Shown piece after piece: positions 1 through 11,738 of a DNA stretch of 64,000 bases; position 1 is the first letter of the stretch, and the number at the start of each line of letters is the position of its first letter. Position numbers and translations under genes: made by a program. The notes beneath the pieces were generated by a model that was not told where the DNA came from, searched no databases, and worked only from the letters and a program-made list of their open reading frames with translations. Source of the DNA: Cristatella mucedo (lineage: Eukaryota > Bryozoa > Phylactolaemata > Cristatellidae); contig WPIO01000075.1 in NCBI GenBank assembly GCA_009760855.2, positions 1,028,501 through 1,092,500 on the forward strand. The letters run 5' to 3'.

Positions 1-2207
1 TTGGCCACCCTGCCCTTGGGCCATAACAAGCTGCTCCGTCGGTTGGTGAGCTGGCCGTGCAGCGCGGCTGGTTGCTGAGCAGCAGTAGACTGCACGTGAG
101 AGACTCACCTGCAGTTCGATTTGTGCAGCCGGCTCCTTTCGTGTCGGCAATTCGCAACAGAGCGCACGTTTGCAAGCCCATGTTTGAGCGATCATCACGC
201 TCAAGGAGAGAGTTCTGTCCGGTGGGGCATCGAGATGAGTTCCGTGGCCTAGAGCTCTTGGACGTGGTCGTCGTTTGCATTATTTAGAACAGTTGCCTTT
301 TAAGCACGGTCGGCATTGGATGGAAATCTTGTTTGAAGCATGCATCTTCCAAGCTTAAATCGAAAACAGACCACATTAAAGAGTAGTCAATTCCTATGAG
401 CCCATGCCCAACATCAACTGCTCAATCCGTAACAGACCTCAAAGACATCTGTCGCCATACGATCGACAGACTCGTTCATTGACTTGAGACAGCTGATGGT
501 CGGATGGCGTAACAGGACTTGTGTTGTTGTGCTCATCTGACAAAAACGAGCCGAGAAAAGTTGAGCTTGTACTATCTGAATTTGGAGATGCTTTTTTTTA
601 CTCCATAACGAGACTCACTCAAGCATGGCCACCCTTCAGAGGTAGCTTGCTGCTTGGACAACACTGCAGTTGGCCGAGGAGAAAGATAGTGACCCTGCTT
701 CTGTTGGTATTCGGTCAGTCCATTCTCGCCCAGGAGATGTAAGGCCATGTTGAGCAGAGTGGATGCTCGCAGCCTGAGAGGAACGCTACTGCCTGCAAGC
801 ATGCTCGCGTCGTCTGCTCTGCCACGAAGAGAAGACGACGCGAGACTCCGCCAGAGATGCATTGAAGGATTGACCTCCGCATGTGCACTTCTCCGAACTT
901 TATCTGCAGCTGCTAGCCAGGGTCGGCCGCGAGGCAGTTGCTCGGAGCTTGGTCCATCTTGGGGCCAAACGGCGGACGGACGGCAGGTCGGATCGGATGT
1001 ACTTGCTGATTGGCTGTTTATTGCACTGCCTCCCGATAGCCAGATAGATCGTGGTCAGCAAGTGCTCGGGGCACCATCTTCTCTAATTGCCCCTGCTGTC
1101 CAGTTTTTGCATCTAGCAGCACTCTTGCAATACGGGGGGGGGGGGTGAGCTGTGTGCACTCACCGCACGTGCCTCATCGTAGCTGCCGTGCAGCCCCCAA
1201 TGGGATCGCTTGCTTTCGCGTGCGTGGGGGCCAAGCTGCATTTCATGGTCGGCTTGCTCCATCGCTCCTTGCCCTCACCGCGCTGCCTCCTCCGGCCTCC
1301 GCCACTGCCACTGTCGGCGCCTTCTAGCCGAAGCAGAGCAGGCGTTGCGAAACAGCAGCAGCAGCAGCAGCAGCAGCAGCGGCGGCGGCGGCGGCGCCGG
1401 CAGCAGCCAGCTAGAGCTGCTTCCTCGGCTGCTGCCTTCGGATAGGATACGCGGCTGTGTTCTCCCTCTGCTAAGCCACATTGAGCTCAGCTAAATCTTT
1501 TTCAGTGGCTTAGCCTCTCTTGTCTAGCGATCGTCTCACTCCTGGCAATTTCTTCCGAATCTCGGGAGTGGCGTTCTGGTGCGTTGACGACACGCCAGAG
1601 AGCGTGCAATGCTGCAGCGACATTCTTACGCGGCTTCTAGCTAATGGATTTCTGAGTGAACACGATCGCCTCTCAAATCGCCGAAGCAGCCTCGCATAAG
1701 AAAACAAGCGCAGCGCACGCGGCTGCCCAAGTCCCACGCTCCTGAGGTTAACTGCTGCCTGGGATTGGCTGCCCACACCACCACCTAGGGCAGCTGCTAC
1801 TCGGAGCCCGAGCCGAAGGCCCTGCGACCGCCCGTAGTCAGCGGAAGCGACGACGAGCGGAAACACTCTTTCACTGCTCTCGGCTATTGAAGCTATCCTT
1901 TTGCCACGAACGGCTGCAATTTGCTATACACCATTGCACTTTTTCGCCTGGGCTCCTTGCCCTCGAGCTAGCGACTGCTTTACTTTTTCATTCGAGCGCT
2001 TCGTCCTCCATATTTCTTGCTTTCAAGCTGCCTTTCCTGCTGCTCGATTGATTGCCATTGCATTGGTTTCAAGATTTTCCCACTCACATCGCGAGGCTGG
2101 CCTGCTGTAAGAGCGTAAGGGTGTAAGCAGTTGCAGCCAGAGCAAACTTAATTAAGGGCATTAGAGAGCCAAAGGGGACACTGTGAACTGACGTAAGACA
2201 ATCTTAA
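1..2207. other. No gene recognised
   Basis: The open frames here are short, overlap on both strands and show no domain I recognise. The only landmark is a CAG/CGG triplet tract near 1353. This could be upstream or intronic DNA of the TSC22-type gene to the right, but nothing shows that directly. Confidence 0.5.
1353..1396 (+). repeat. (CAG)n-(CGG)n triplet tract
   Basis: About nine CAG units run straight into about five CGG units. Depending on frame it would encode poly-Gln/Arg, poly-Ser/Gly or poly-Ala. Long TSC22D1 isoforms carry poly-Gln, but no long reading frame surrounds this tract, so a coding role is not supported. Confidence 0.85.
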
Positions 2208-2278
2208 TGACAATAAATAAAACAAATGAATAGCACCCTAAGAGAACTAAATCGCTTTCCCAGGCACTTGCGTATTAA
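2208..2278 (-). mobile_element. LINE A/SINE A 3' tail fragment
   Basis: Read on the minus strand it shows the shared tail seen across the window: a GTGCCTGGGAAAGCGATTTAGTTCTCTTAGGGTGCT-like stretch followed by AT-rich sequence. Only the tail is present. Confidence 0.6.
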
Positions 2279-2629
2279 ACCTTGACTGCGACGGATGGTA
2301 TTTGTGGAACGAACGCGACTGCCCTCCATGGCTCGCCGAATGCCGGCGATAGCCTATGCCGAAGACCAGCCTATCGAAAATGCAGCCGCTGAAAAGCAGG
2401 AACCCGGTCCTAGCCCAACCGGGCCAAAGCCGCGGTAATTTGCAGACGCCAGCGCGCGCTCACAATTTGCGCAGCCTCGGTCCGCCAGCGCCACGGGCAC
2501 TCGGGCCAACAAGCGGCCTTCGCCGGGCACCTGGAGAGCGCTGCAGGGCTGTGCGGCATCTAGCAGCGCGCGCGGGCCACTCGCAGGTCACGCCACCGCC
2601 CGATCGCGTGCACGTAGAGGCTAGCAACC

Positions 2630-2745
2630 ACCAGCCAATGGGCTGGAAGCAACTGAATGACGTCACGAAAGCTCCCGCGGCGCTTCGGGCGCTAACTGTA
2701 AATCGCCGGTAGTATAAGACCAACCGCCTTTGCCGCAAGCATCAT
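2630..2745 (+). promoter_or_regulatory. CCAAT / CRE / TATA promoter candidate
   Basis: Three core elements are correctly ordered and spaced: CCAAT at 2635-2639, a perfect palindromic CRE (TGACGTCA) at 2658-2665 and TATAA at 2713-2717. A start would be expected near 2740-2745. The region is GC-rich and lies about 1 kb upstream of the TSC22-type exon on the same strand. CRE control would suit a stimulus-responsive TSC22/GILZ-type gene, but the link to that exon is inference. Confidence 0.5.
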
Positions 2746-3700
2746 TCCGCCGTAAAGCTCGCTATCGATATTTGCCACGCTTTGAGTGCGCACTCGGCGG
2801 CGTGCTTCCCGGAAGTGCAATTCGCTATGGTACTGGTACATCCAAGCCGCGGCTCGTCGGGTCAGGCGAACGCCAAGGCTCAGCCGAAGGAACTAGAAGA
2901 ACCGGTCCTTTTCCTGAAAGCGCTAAGGTACGTGCACTCTCGCCGGGTCCGGCTCCGCAATCGTGCGGCGTTCGTCGCGCGTCGTGCGGGCGCGTCGAGC
3001 GGTCTTGCTCGTCTTTAACTGCCGATTTTGTTGCAATGCTAAGAAGTCGGCCATTACATCAGACTCCGCGCACGGGGTGATGGAGGGGGCAATCGATTGT
3101 AACGGTCGCCTGCGTCCAGCTGGTTAGAACCGGCTCGGGTGCCTCGGGCGACCGCGAAATCCTGGCTTTTGCTGCCTGCGCGGACTCTTCCCAGCTGGCT
3201 TAAGCAGCTTAAGAGCGATAGCAGTAGCTGCTAACGGTTCGCCGGTGAATGTAAGGCGTGGGCTAACACAAAATGGACTCGCCCTTGTGTTCGAAGCGGC
3301 CAGCTCGCCGTTGCCGCCATCTGCCAAGCTCGCTGGAATGCGGCACAAGGCTTGCATTGTCCCTGCTGCTGCACCGCCGTTTCGCTTCATGGCTTATTCG
3401 TGATGCTTTTGTAGCGCTTCCAGAACGGACGTTGCTATTGACGACAAGATAGAGTTGGCTATGGTAAGCCTGAGAGAGCTGTTGCAACTTGCAAATGCAG
3501 TGGGATGGGGGTAGGGGAGGTTGTGCTAGATCCCTTGCGGCGATTAACCTAACGAGTGCTAGCGGCTTGCTATTCGACTGAGCCTGTTTGCATCATCTAG
3601 CAGCACTGTCAGTGCCCACATTTGTAGTAACGCTTTGGAGGGGGTTGGGGGACGTTGGAAATAGCCTGCTCAGGCCTTTGCACGTTTCTTCCATTGCCAG
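2746..3700 (+). other. Probable 5' leader and intron of the TSC22-type gene
   Basis: A donor-like AAG|GTACGT lies at 2927/2928 and an acceptor (pyrimidine-rich tract, then TTGCCAG) ends at 3700. The ATG frame beginning at 2827 reaches this donor in the wrong phase and would hit a stop soon after joining. If this is the 5' exon it is untranslated, or another exon intervenes. Confidence 0.35.
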
Positions 3701-3913
3701 GATCTGGCCAAGAGTCACGTGATGCTTGCCGTACGAAAGCAAATAGATGCCCTGCGAAATGAGATCAGGCAGCTACTGGATGCCAAGAGCCGTCTGGAGC
3801 TGGAGAACGGCCTGCTTCGGGCGGCCGTCGCACCAGAGGTGCTCGCTCAGCTCAGAGGGCAGCATCCGTCGGCGACGGCCATTGCGGCAGCGACAGAGCT
3901 AGCCTCGAACTGA
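3701..3913 (+). CDS. TSC22/GILZ/bunched-type leucine zipper, terminal exon
   Basis: This is the last coding exon of a TSC22-domain transcription regulator; family members dimerise through a leucine zipper and lack a classical basic DNA-binding region. Translation from the acceptor at 3700|3701 starts DLAKSHVMLAVRKQ, the family's conserved TSC box, followed by a zipper with hydrophobic heptads (ALRNEIRQLL ... LELENGLLRA) and the conserved APEVLAQL segment. The tail is short and Ala-rich and ends at TGA 3911-3913. The frame is open at its 5' edge exactly at a good splice acceptor, so this is a partial gene whose upstream exons are not identified. The reading frame is intact. Assignment to a TSC22 paralogue or isoform class is not possible from this exon. 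Confidence 0.88.
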   Translation, partial: DLAKSHVMLAVRKQIDALRNEIRQLLDAKSRLELENGLLRAAVAPEVLAQLRGQHPSATAIAAATELASN

Positions 3914-6223
3914 CACTTTAAGCCCTCCGAATGTGGGATGCGACAGTTCGAGGACTGTGGCCAGTGCTGGCTTCTGTGCCATCTGACCCAGTCTGGGGGT
4001 GACCTGACCCCGAGGAAGATGGGATTAGAGCCGAGCCAAGCCAAGCGGCAAGGAAAGCCAACTGCTGTCCAAGCAAAGAAGCAGCATGCAAGAAAACCTT
4101 CGCCTGCGAGATATCTGCCGACTTGGTGCAGCTTCTACTAATGCCCCGCGTGACGCTTCACGCATGAGCAATGTATAGATCGGATGTGCTTTTATCAAAT
4201 CGCTTCAGAACGAACCAGGTGCCAGTCCTGTACACACACACACACACACACACGCACGCACACACGCACGCACACACGCACACACACAGATAAATCTGAC
4301 CTTTGTGTGACCCCCTGCTGTCCGGGAGGAGTACTGCTGCTGCTGCAGCCACGCTGAGCTCTGACCATCAGACCGAACAAGAACTACCATTGTTTCGCGT
4401 AGCATGAGAGGATGAGTATCGAAACAGCCACCTGAAGCTGTGCAGTCGGCAGTGAAGCTGCAGTGCAGCTGTCTTATCTGCTTACTCGATGGCATGCAGG
4501 CTCCATGCCTTACATTCAAAGATGTCCGGCTATAAGAAACTCGTCGTGGTGACCGTAACGATTAACACCGAACGGCCGGACTTGCAGCACATGGCTTTGG
4601 CATGGGCATGTTTAATGGGCCCAATACCGTAGCTGCTGCCTCTGTGCATTCAACTGCGACTTTGTGATTGGTAATTTGACCAGGCGAAAGCTGACAACTT
4701 GCACATTGTCTGCTGTCGGCCTTTGAGAAGCTTACTTAAGCTGCCAAGGCATTTTAGGCAGAGTACCGACTGTATTGTGTATTACGCATATAGTAACCAT
4801 CTGAATTTGTAATACACTGCAAACTAATATCAGCTGCTTTCTACTTGGCTGTTGCATCTTCCCATTGCATTCCTCTGAACCATGGGTGATAAATGCTTAA
4901 TTCAGACTCAGCAGTCGGATCTGAACAAAAGTCCCGTGGCAAATGCTGGTCAAAGGAGACTGGTTAAGTGATTCCTATTTGTCACAATAATGAGAGCATA
5001 ATATGAATAATGAAATAGAATAATGAGAGCTTGCTGATCACCGTGTTATGGAGTAGTTGGCACCAGGCAGCTGTTGATGTTTGGATTTTGGCCAACCGCC
5101 ACTTCTCACTCTTGTATACTTAATCAAAACTCTGCTAAGGCCGTCATGCGGCATGACATGATCCTACGACTAATATATTTGGGAAGATATACTCTCACCT
5201 CCAAGTGAACTGTTACAAGTCATTCATTGTTCACCAACGTACCATCTGCAGCTTCTGGGCAGTTTTCAGATAGGCTTCATCTTTGCCTGATAGAGTGATC
5301 TCACAAGTGGTAGCATGGTACCCTGCTCCTTATGCCTCATAACCTGGCATCTACATGGTGGTATCTTCTGGGTATACCACGGGAAGCAGAGGGCTTAGTG
5401 CAAGCGGCTATTTATAGTCATGTCAATTCAGCTTGGACCCGGTGCCAATCGGCTAGAGCAAGCCTCCAGCTAAGGCATTACCCGACTTAGCCAAATACAG
5501 ACATCTTCGCTCCAGCTTGAGCTGCCCGTGCAGCAGCCCCTCCCCCCCCCATCGAATGGTCGCTTTCTTTTTCTTTCATTTTGCTTTCTTGGCCATGTCT
5601 TCCATGTACGCACTCGTGACAGCTGCGTGGCCGCTGCATCCTTGACTTGCCTTGCACGCGGCTGATGGACCGACCGGAGCAGAAAACCTGTGCCAGACAA
5701 ATAGGGGAGCGTGTATATGTAGGCAGTGCTACCAAGCCACGACCAACAAGCACAACAGAACGACTTGCGAAGACCCAGATTTCGTTACTGCCTGAACCTG
5801 AAGGACGGACGGACGTTATGGACGCTAGTGCAGAGTGCTGTCCGTGCTCGCTTAAGATTTCCACTCAGCAGACATCGTTTTCCGCAGGAACCGTCCAGTG
5901 AGTGGCTCGAGAGGGTGGCAGCAGCATTTGCAGAGGAGTTCCTCACGTCCTCGTTGTCATCGCGAGCAGCAGCCGCTGCATCTGCTGACCGGAATTCTGC
6001 CACTGCAGGGACATCTCGAAATGGCCACCCGCGAGCTTCGGCCTCGAGCTGGTGTCACGTGTCACGGTTTTCACGGCTGAGCGAGTCGCGCTGTCGCGAC
6101 ACGGTCTCCTCGTGCAAGACTGTGCTGCCATCGCATGCTTGCAACAAGTGTGCACGTGCGATGGTGCCGACACGTCAGCCGGTGAGCGCCTGCTCGCTCC
6201 ACGCACCACCCACACCACCTCAC

Positions 6224-6225
<2 letters not shown>
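3914..6225. other. 3' UTR of the TSC22-type gene, then no gene seen
   Basis: Sequence after the stop probably includes the 3' UTR. I do not see a convincing polyadenylation signal close by. Apart from a CA repeat at 4232 the rest holds only short, non-domain reading frames. Confidence 0.4.
4232..4288 (+). repeat. (CA)n microsatellite with CG interruptions
   Basis: ACACAC repeats with periodic ACGC variants, about 57 bp. Confidence 0.95.

Positions 6226-6297
<72 letters not shown>
6226..6297 (+). repeat. (CT)n microsatellite
   Basis: Uninterrupted CT dinucleotides for about 72 bp. Long open frames encoding Ser-Leu or Arg-Glu repeats across it are artefacts. Confidence 0.98.
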
Positions 6298-6300
<3 letters not shown>

Positions 6301-6857
6301 TAAGGCACCCGAGGTCTGGGCTCTCGGCTCCAACGGGCCTGAGCCCAGACCTCGGCGCGTGAGGCTGCCGCCTGTAGACGCCGCTGCTCTGATCGCCTGC
6401 CAGCCAGCGGGCGGCGGTGGCAGTCTGCGGTAAACGGACCTCAGGTTCTCTCTGACGTGACGGCCTTGACCCGGTGACCCGGTAGTTGACAGGTCGAGCG
6501 CCCTCGTTCGAAACCACAGCTCTGCCATTCAATGTACTTCCTCCTCACTGCTGCTGCTGCTGATCCTCGATTATTGAATCTACTGGCAGAAAGCTTTCCC
6601 TCCTCAGAAGCCTCTCCGCTGCTGCTCGGCAAGCAGAGCGCATAGGGGGGGAGGGAATCTCGGCTCGCCTCCTGCATCGATGCCCCAAAAGATGGGGGGC
6701 GGAGGGGGGAGGGAACTCGAGCGTTTCGGTGCGAGACACGGCCGCCCACCACCCCACGGGTCTGGCAGCAGCAGGTGCTGTTGGTCCCTGCCGAAGAAGC
6801 AGCTGACGGCTCCTCCTTCCCTCCCTCCCCCCCATCGACCACAGCTCCTTGGCCGAG

Positions 6858-6992
6858 CTGGATTGGTCCAGCGGTTAAGGTGCTCGCTCCGATCAAGGTC
6901 TGGCTGAGGTCGTGGGGTCGAGGCCTGAGGCATATGTGAAGGGCCTGAATAGAGATTCAGTTCTCTTGGGGCGCTATACAAATGAATTCTAT
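6858..6992 (+). mobile_element. SINE A copy
   Basis: A tRNA-like head (GGTCCAGCGGTTAAGGTGCT, resembling an A box) and a GGGGTCGAGGCC B-box-like segment are followed by GGCATATGTGAAGGGCCTGAATAG and the tail AGATTCAGTTCTCTTGGGGCGCTATACAAATGAATT. The same architecture recurs at 17905, 18786 and 25311. Confidence 0.75.
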
Positions 6993-8426
6993 TTGGCTCA
7001 TATTGTCTCTAATAGATGCTATGCCGGGCTGTGCCGGTCCTTGACCTTGAGCAAGTGCCAGCCAAAAGTGGACCGAGTCCGTGTGGAGGCTGCATACGTG
7101 ATTGAGTGGGTCTCTGATTGACGCTGTCTTGCAAAGCCGCTGCCAAGTAGAATGTTGGCACGATCGGCTTCATATGCAAAAATTCAAGCAGTGGGAAGAG
7201 AAAGACACAGACTATTTATGATTAGACTTGGAGCCTGTTCCCAAGTACAATCCCAGGACAACTGCCCCGTTTGCTCCGGCCTTGCTCGATTCGGTAGATG
7301 ACCTGCTCGGCAGCTCTGCTCTGCTCTGCTCGTGTCATCATTGCCAATCATCCATCTCCAATCACCCAACAGCAATCATCCATATCCAAAGAATTACTAT
7401 CACAAGGCCACTGGCGATTTCTCATTGCTGGTGGTCGTCGTGTCGAATCCCTCCGAGCGCTCCTGCTCCTGAGTCCCCATTGCTACTCTCAGCCCGAGCA
7501 GCAGCGTCCGACTAGAATGCTATGGAGAACGAGGACGTAAAGTGCTGTGCTCAAAGAGAACCTCATCAGCAGCTCACGTTGCCCACGTGACTTGTAGGTG
7601 GCCGAGTTCCCAACCTCGTTGCTAATGTAAAGTCAGCTGCACCTCTTGCATCCTACGTACTCTGCTCCACCACCCAAAATGTAACTCTGATTCCATATTT
7701 TACCTCATCTCTGTTTGCAAACCTATCTATCTATCGGTCTGTCTGTTAATATGTCTACCGATCTATCCGTCTGTCTCTGTTCGTGTGTGTATGTGTCTCT
7801 CTCTCTCCTCTCTGTCTGTGTGTCTCTCCCTCTCCCTGTATCTATATCTGTCTGTCTGTCTCTCTCAGTCCCTTCCTCTCTCACTCTGTCATTTTGTTAT
7901 AGAGAAATACGCATTCCTGAAGCAATTGTGTTCCCTCCTTCAGAGCATTGTCGTTTTTGTTCCTCGAAGTTTTTCTACAAGGTCTTAGCCAGGATTAAGC
8001 CAAATAGTGGCCAAACTTGTTTATAGCCAGCAGGGCCGGAAGTTTAAGGGACAGCTCGCCACCCGGCATGTCTCGTAATGGCTTCCCTAGAGTGTGAGGA
8101 GCTCTACCTCCTACTTCCCACTGTCTTTGCAAAGTGAAATGAACCATGCAAGTTGACCTTTTGTTACTTTATGATTCAAATTCAAGTTGTAAAGCACCTG
8201 AGTTTAAGTTCTCTAATAGCACTTGAAAAACTTGTAATGATTAGTATAACTATTAATTCATTTCTATTTGTTTCTCAGCGGCTAATGTTGAATACTCCTA
8301 TTGGCTGGGATCTACTGAACGGAACGATCGATAGGCCCAACTATTCGAGGAGCAGGGGGAGGCACTTCAGCATATGCACCAGAGCGACCCTAGAATTTGG
8401 CCAATATCACCATGAGGAAATCAAAA
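6993..8426. other. No gene; pyrimidine-rich low-complexity tract
   Basis: Between about 7724 and 7888 the plus strand is a mixed CTGT/CTCT tract. No coding feature is recognised in the remainder. Confidence 0.6.
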
Positions 8427-8548
8427 CAGGGCTTAGCCCGTGGATCTTCACACGACCCGACCCAGATCATGGGTTCGAGTCCTGCAGCGAGCGATCCTTC
8501 ATTGCTCGCTGCAAGCAGTGGCGATAGTCGTGAAAGCTCTTCCACCAC
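8427..8548 (+). mobile_element. SINE B copy
   Basis: It contains a good Pol III B-box-like GGGTTCGAGTCC followed by the family body (GCGAGCGATCCTTCATTGC ... GGCGATAG ... AAAGCTCTTCC). Related copies lie at 28436 (plus) and 14003 (minus). A microsatellite follows about 100 bp downstream. Confidence 0.75.
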
Positions 8549-8644
8549 TATGTACAGATTACAATGAGGCTGTTGAATCGGCTACGAACCACATCGCACT
8601 GCATTGAGTCACGTCGCGCTGTCCGTCGTGGGGCCTTGGGTGGG

Positions 8645-8648
<4 letters not shown>

Positions 8649-8724
<76 letters not shown>
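8649..8724 (+). repeat. (CT)n microsatellite
   Basis: About 76 bp of uninterrupted CT, downstream of a SINE B copy. Confidence 0.98.
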
Positions 8725-8727
<3 letters not shown>

Positions 8728-10626
8728 CTGCTTGCTACTCTTGAGCATCGATTAGGTGGATGAGCCGGTCAGATGTGAGAGAGTATGGGCGGCATTAATC
8801 AGTCGGATGGCTGGAGGCAGTGCGGTCAAATTAGCTTGTTGATTAGGTGAATCGGCCAGTGGTGGAGTGATGAGCTCGTCGTCTTCCTACGAATTGCAGC
8901 ATTGCACGGTGATTGTAACTGCTATCAGGGCGGGTCCTCGCTGAAAATGTCTGGCAGATGCAAATTATGCTCCGGCTTGAGATGACTGCTCGCATGGCGT
9001 AGGCAAAAACGTTGAGAACGCTGAGACGAACACCTGCCGCCGGATCATTCCTCCTTTGCGTTCTGCGACAGGATGCTCCGAACAGCCGTCACTTCTGCTG
9101 CTGCTTGAGATAGGGCACGCGCGGTGCTGTTGATCCCGACGGCTGACGCCTGATCGCGACGAGCCACAAGTCTGACTCATCGACGCTGCACATCGGTACT
9201 GAGGGAGGGGCTGGATCTCACCAGCCGTAGTGCAGACAGGCAGCAGCCAACGCCAGAGTCGCATGCTGGAGCAGGTGCCCGAGCGTGTCACACCCAAAAA
9301 CAGCAAAGTGCTGTGCGTACAACCTTGTCTCACCCTTTCCCTGGCGAGCCCTGCAATCGCTGTAATCGCTCCAAAGACGCAAGCGCCACTGGCCGGCAAT
9401 TTGCCTCAGGTTCCTGCTGATGTGCAATCGGTGCTCTACTGCAGTGCTGGACCTTCTGCTTGCCACACCTCGGGAGACCTCGGGCATCATGAGCAGGGAC
9501 CACGCCTGCTTATGCCGACTCTTTGTGATAATGATAATACGTCGTTTAAACAAATTGGTGCTTGCTTATGCCTCAGAGGCAAGTAAGCAGTTACGTAACC
9601 CATTGCAGGATCGCTCTCTGCACCTGCGTCCGGCTCGCCTGCCGTTTCTGTTGCTGCTGGTGAATGCGGCACCAAAATGCGTGCTCCACTCTCGCTCACT
9701 CGGGGAGCCCCCTCCCCTGCTGAAATCGAGCGTGCATACCCAGACCAGCCATGGCTCAAGTATTTCTAGAATCTGGGAATTTCCAGACAATGACCCACGG
9801 ATGAGTAAGCCTATCGGCGCTTGCTGACGAAAAATGTGCTCATGTACACTGCCTGCAGATAGCTGAGAACGTTCGACACCAACCTTCTAAGCCACTCACA
9901 AGTCTCTTAATGTATAAATGTTTGGACTAACTTTCCTTGAACTAAGAATGGCTATGCTATTACGTTCGTCTCCGGGGTTGTACCCGGGCCTTTGGAAGGC
10001 AAGTATCTTCACGATAGCCCCTGTTTTGAAAACGGAGGACGCTTCAATTGTTTTAGGGCAATGTTATTCAAAGTACAATTCTTCGGCGATTTCAAATGTT
10101 ATTTATTCAAGTAATTATCTTGAATTTCAACCTGAAGTAACTTTATTTTTCCTAAAAACGGGTGCATTGAAACTACTTCTGGTGAACCGGATGCTAACTG
10201 ACCTAGAACGTCCAGGTTCCAGCATTGTGTCAACTGAACAATTGAAGGGAAACCCTTAAACGAGCGCTCATATCTTGACGTATCAAGTCCGTATGTATAA
10301 TGTGGGCGTGTCCCTTTGACAGCAGTGGACGGTTAGAGGCGTTCACAGGCAGCCGCGACCGCGACGTACCGACCGACGGCTCTCCGGCCTAGTGCTCAAA
10401 TCTCAGCTCAAATGCTGATGATCGAAGTCTGTAATCGAAACTGATTTAATTGAATTATTATATATTAATATATTGAATACTTATTAAGTATAATTATTAT
10501 AATATAATTAAACTGAAATAATGTAAGCCTATTTCGCTTCGTCGGCTTTGATGCCGTCGGCCTCGACGGCCATCGATTATTGCACACTCGCTTCCTATCT
10601 GCTGCAGCGTCCACGATCCGCGAACG
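8725..10626. other. No gene recognised
   Basis: Only short overlapping frames on both strands, without domains. A short AT-rich stretch lies near 10440-10515. Confidence 0.5.
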
Positions 10627-11022
10627 ATGGCTACCGGTCATAACCCGCCGGTGTATATCTCGCGCTACCGTTTCATTGGCGGAGAGTGGGCGCTAGCCGT
10701 TAACCAGCTGCTTTCTAGCGCCGCCGACGATCGAGACGCCAAGGAGGAACGGCGAAACGTTATCGTGGCATTTCCGAGTCAGCTAGCTAAGCTATCCGGC
10801 GGCACGGTTCGCACTTTCGCTCCATCGCACATCGGCGATCGTCAAGCGATAGACGATCGCTCCAGCAGCTCCGCTCGTCGCGGACGCTCCCCTTCCTGTA
10901 GCGATGAGGTCCCGATCCTTTCCTTCAGTCGGATGAAGGACGTAGGCGTTACGTACTCGACGTGCCGAAATGACGCGCTCCCCGCGCGCCTTTCTCGTCT
11001 CAGTCCTCAGAGAGGAAAGTAG
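10627..11022 (+). CDS. Hypothetical 131-residue open frame
   Basis: An ATG in fair context (GCGAACGATGGC) opens a 131-residue basic, Ser/Arg-rich frame in GC-rich DNA. I recognise no domain, signal peptide or membrane segment. The opposite strand also has an overlapping frame, so a chance frame in CpG-rich sequence is the more likely reading. It could instead be a 5' exon of an unseen gene. Confidence 0.15.
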   Translation: MATGHNPPVYISRYRFIGGEWALAVNQLLSSAADDRDAKEERRNVIVAFPSQLAKLSGGTVRTFAPSHIGDRQAIDDRSSSSARRGRSPSCSDEVPILSFSRMKDVGVTYSTCRNDALPARLSRLSPQRGK

Positions 11023-11127
11023 TCGCTCGCGGGAGAAGCCGAAAGCGAGCATCGCGCGCGCGATGAAAAACGGGCGGCCGTCGTTTTTCAGCTAAAAAAA
11101 ATCACTCGCCATCCAATTGAATTTCCC

Positions 11128-11212
11128 TTTGCAGCAAATGTAAAGCGCCTAGAGAGAGATTGAGTTCTCTGAGGGTGCTTTATCAAGTGCATTATTATTA
11201 TTATTATTATTA
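11128..11212 (+). mobile_element. LINE A 3' tail
   Basis: Canonical family terminus: GCAAATGTAAAGCGCCTAGA, then AGATTGAGTTCTCTGAGGGT, then an ATT trinucleotide tail. Confidence 0.8.
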
Positions 11213-11604
11213 AACGGGCTCTTTTTTCGGGCGGTGCACATATTGCTTCAATCGTTGCCGCAGAAGCCGCTCCTCTACTGGCCGTTTACACCTTCAAAAA
11301 AGGTCACCCACACTTTCAAGGTCGAATGCTGTTCCTTTAAACAGTAGGTTATGGCTGCTGGCAAACTCGCTCTCCAATGACTGAGAGAGAATGTTGGCGC
11401 GTCCTTGCCGTCACTTGGTTCCGCCCCTCCAGCTGACGTTCCATCCGCCCAACTGGCGCGCTTCTTGCCAGCAAGTGACGTTTCCTAGCAGCGAAACTCA
11501 CTTTCTGCCGGCACGTTAACCTGCACGCACGCTATCCACTCTCTTCTCTCTTATCTCCACGTGCTCCGGAGCAGCACGCACGACGGCCACTACATCAGTA
11601 TGTG

Positions 11605-11738
11605 CGCTCGCTCGCTTTTGTTGCCTGTATGCGATACAACACATCGCTGTCGTTGACAACGCAACAGCTCGCTCGTGTTGCATGTATGCGATAAAATACA
11701 TCGCCGTCGTCGACAACGCAACAGCTCGCTCGTGTTGG
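11605..11738 (+). repeat. About 70-bp tandem duplication
   Basis: The block CTCGCTCG...TTGTTGCCTGTATGCGATA...ACATCGC...GACAACGCAACAG is present twice, with a third partial start (AACAGCTCGCTCGTGTTG). Confidence 0.8.

Noticed and set aside
2827-2927. First coding exon of the TSC22-type gene
   Set aside because: The donor at 2927/2928 is in the wrong phase for the acceptor at 3700, and joining would give an early stop.
8427-8548. tRNA gene
   Set aside because: A B-box-like sequence is present but there is no cloverleaf or acceptor pairing; it belongs to a repeated SINE family.
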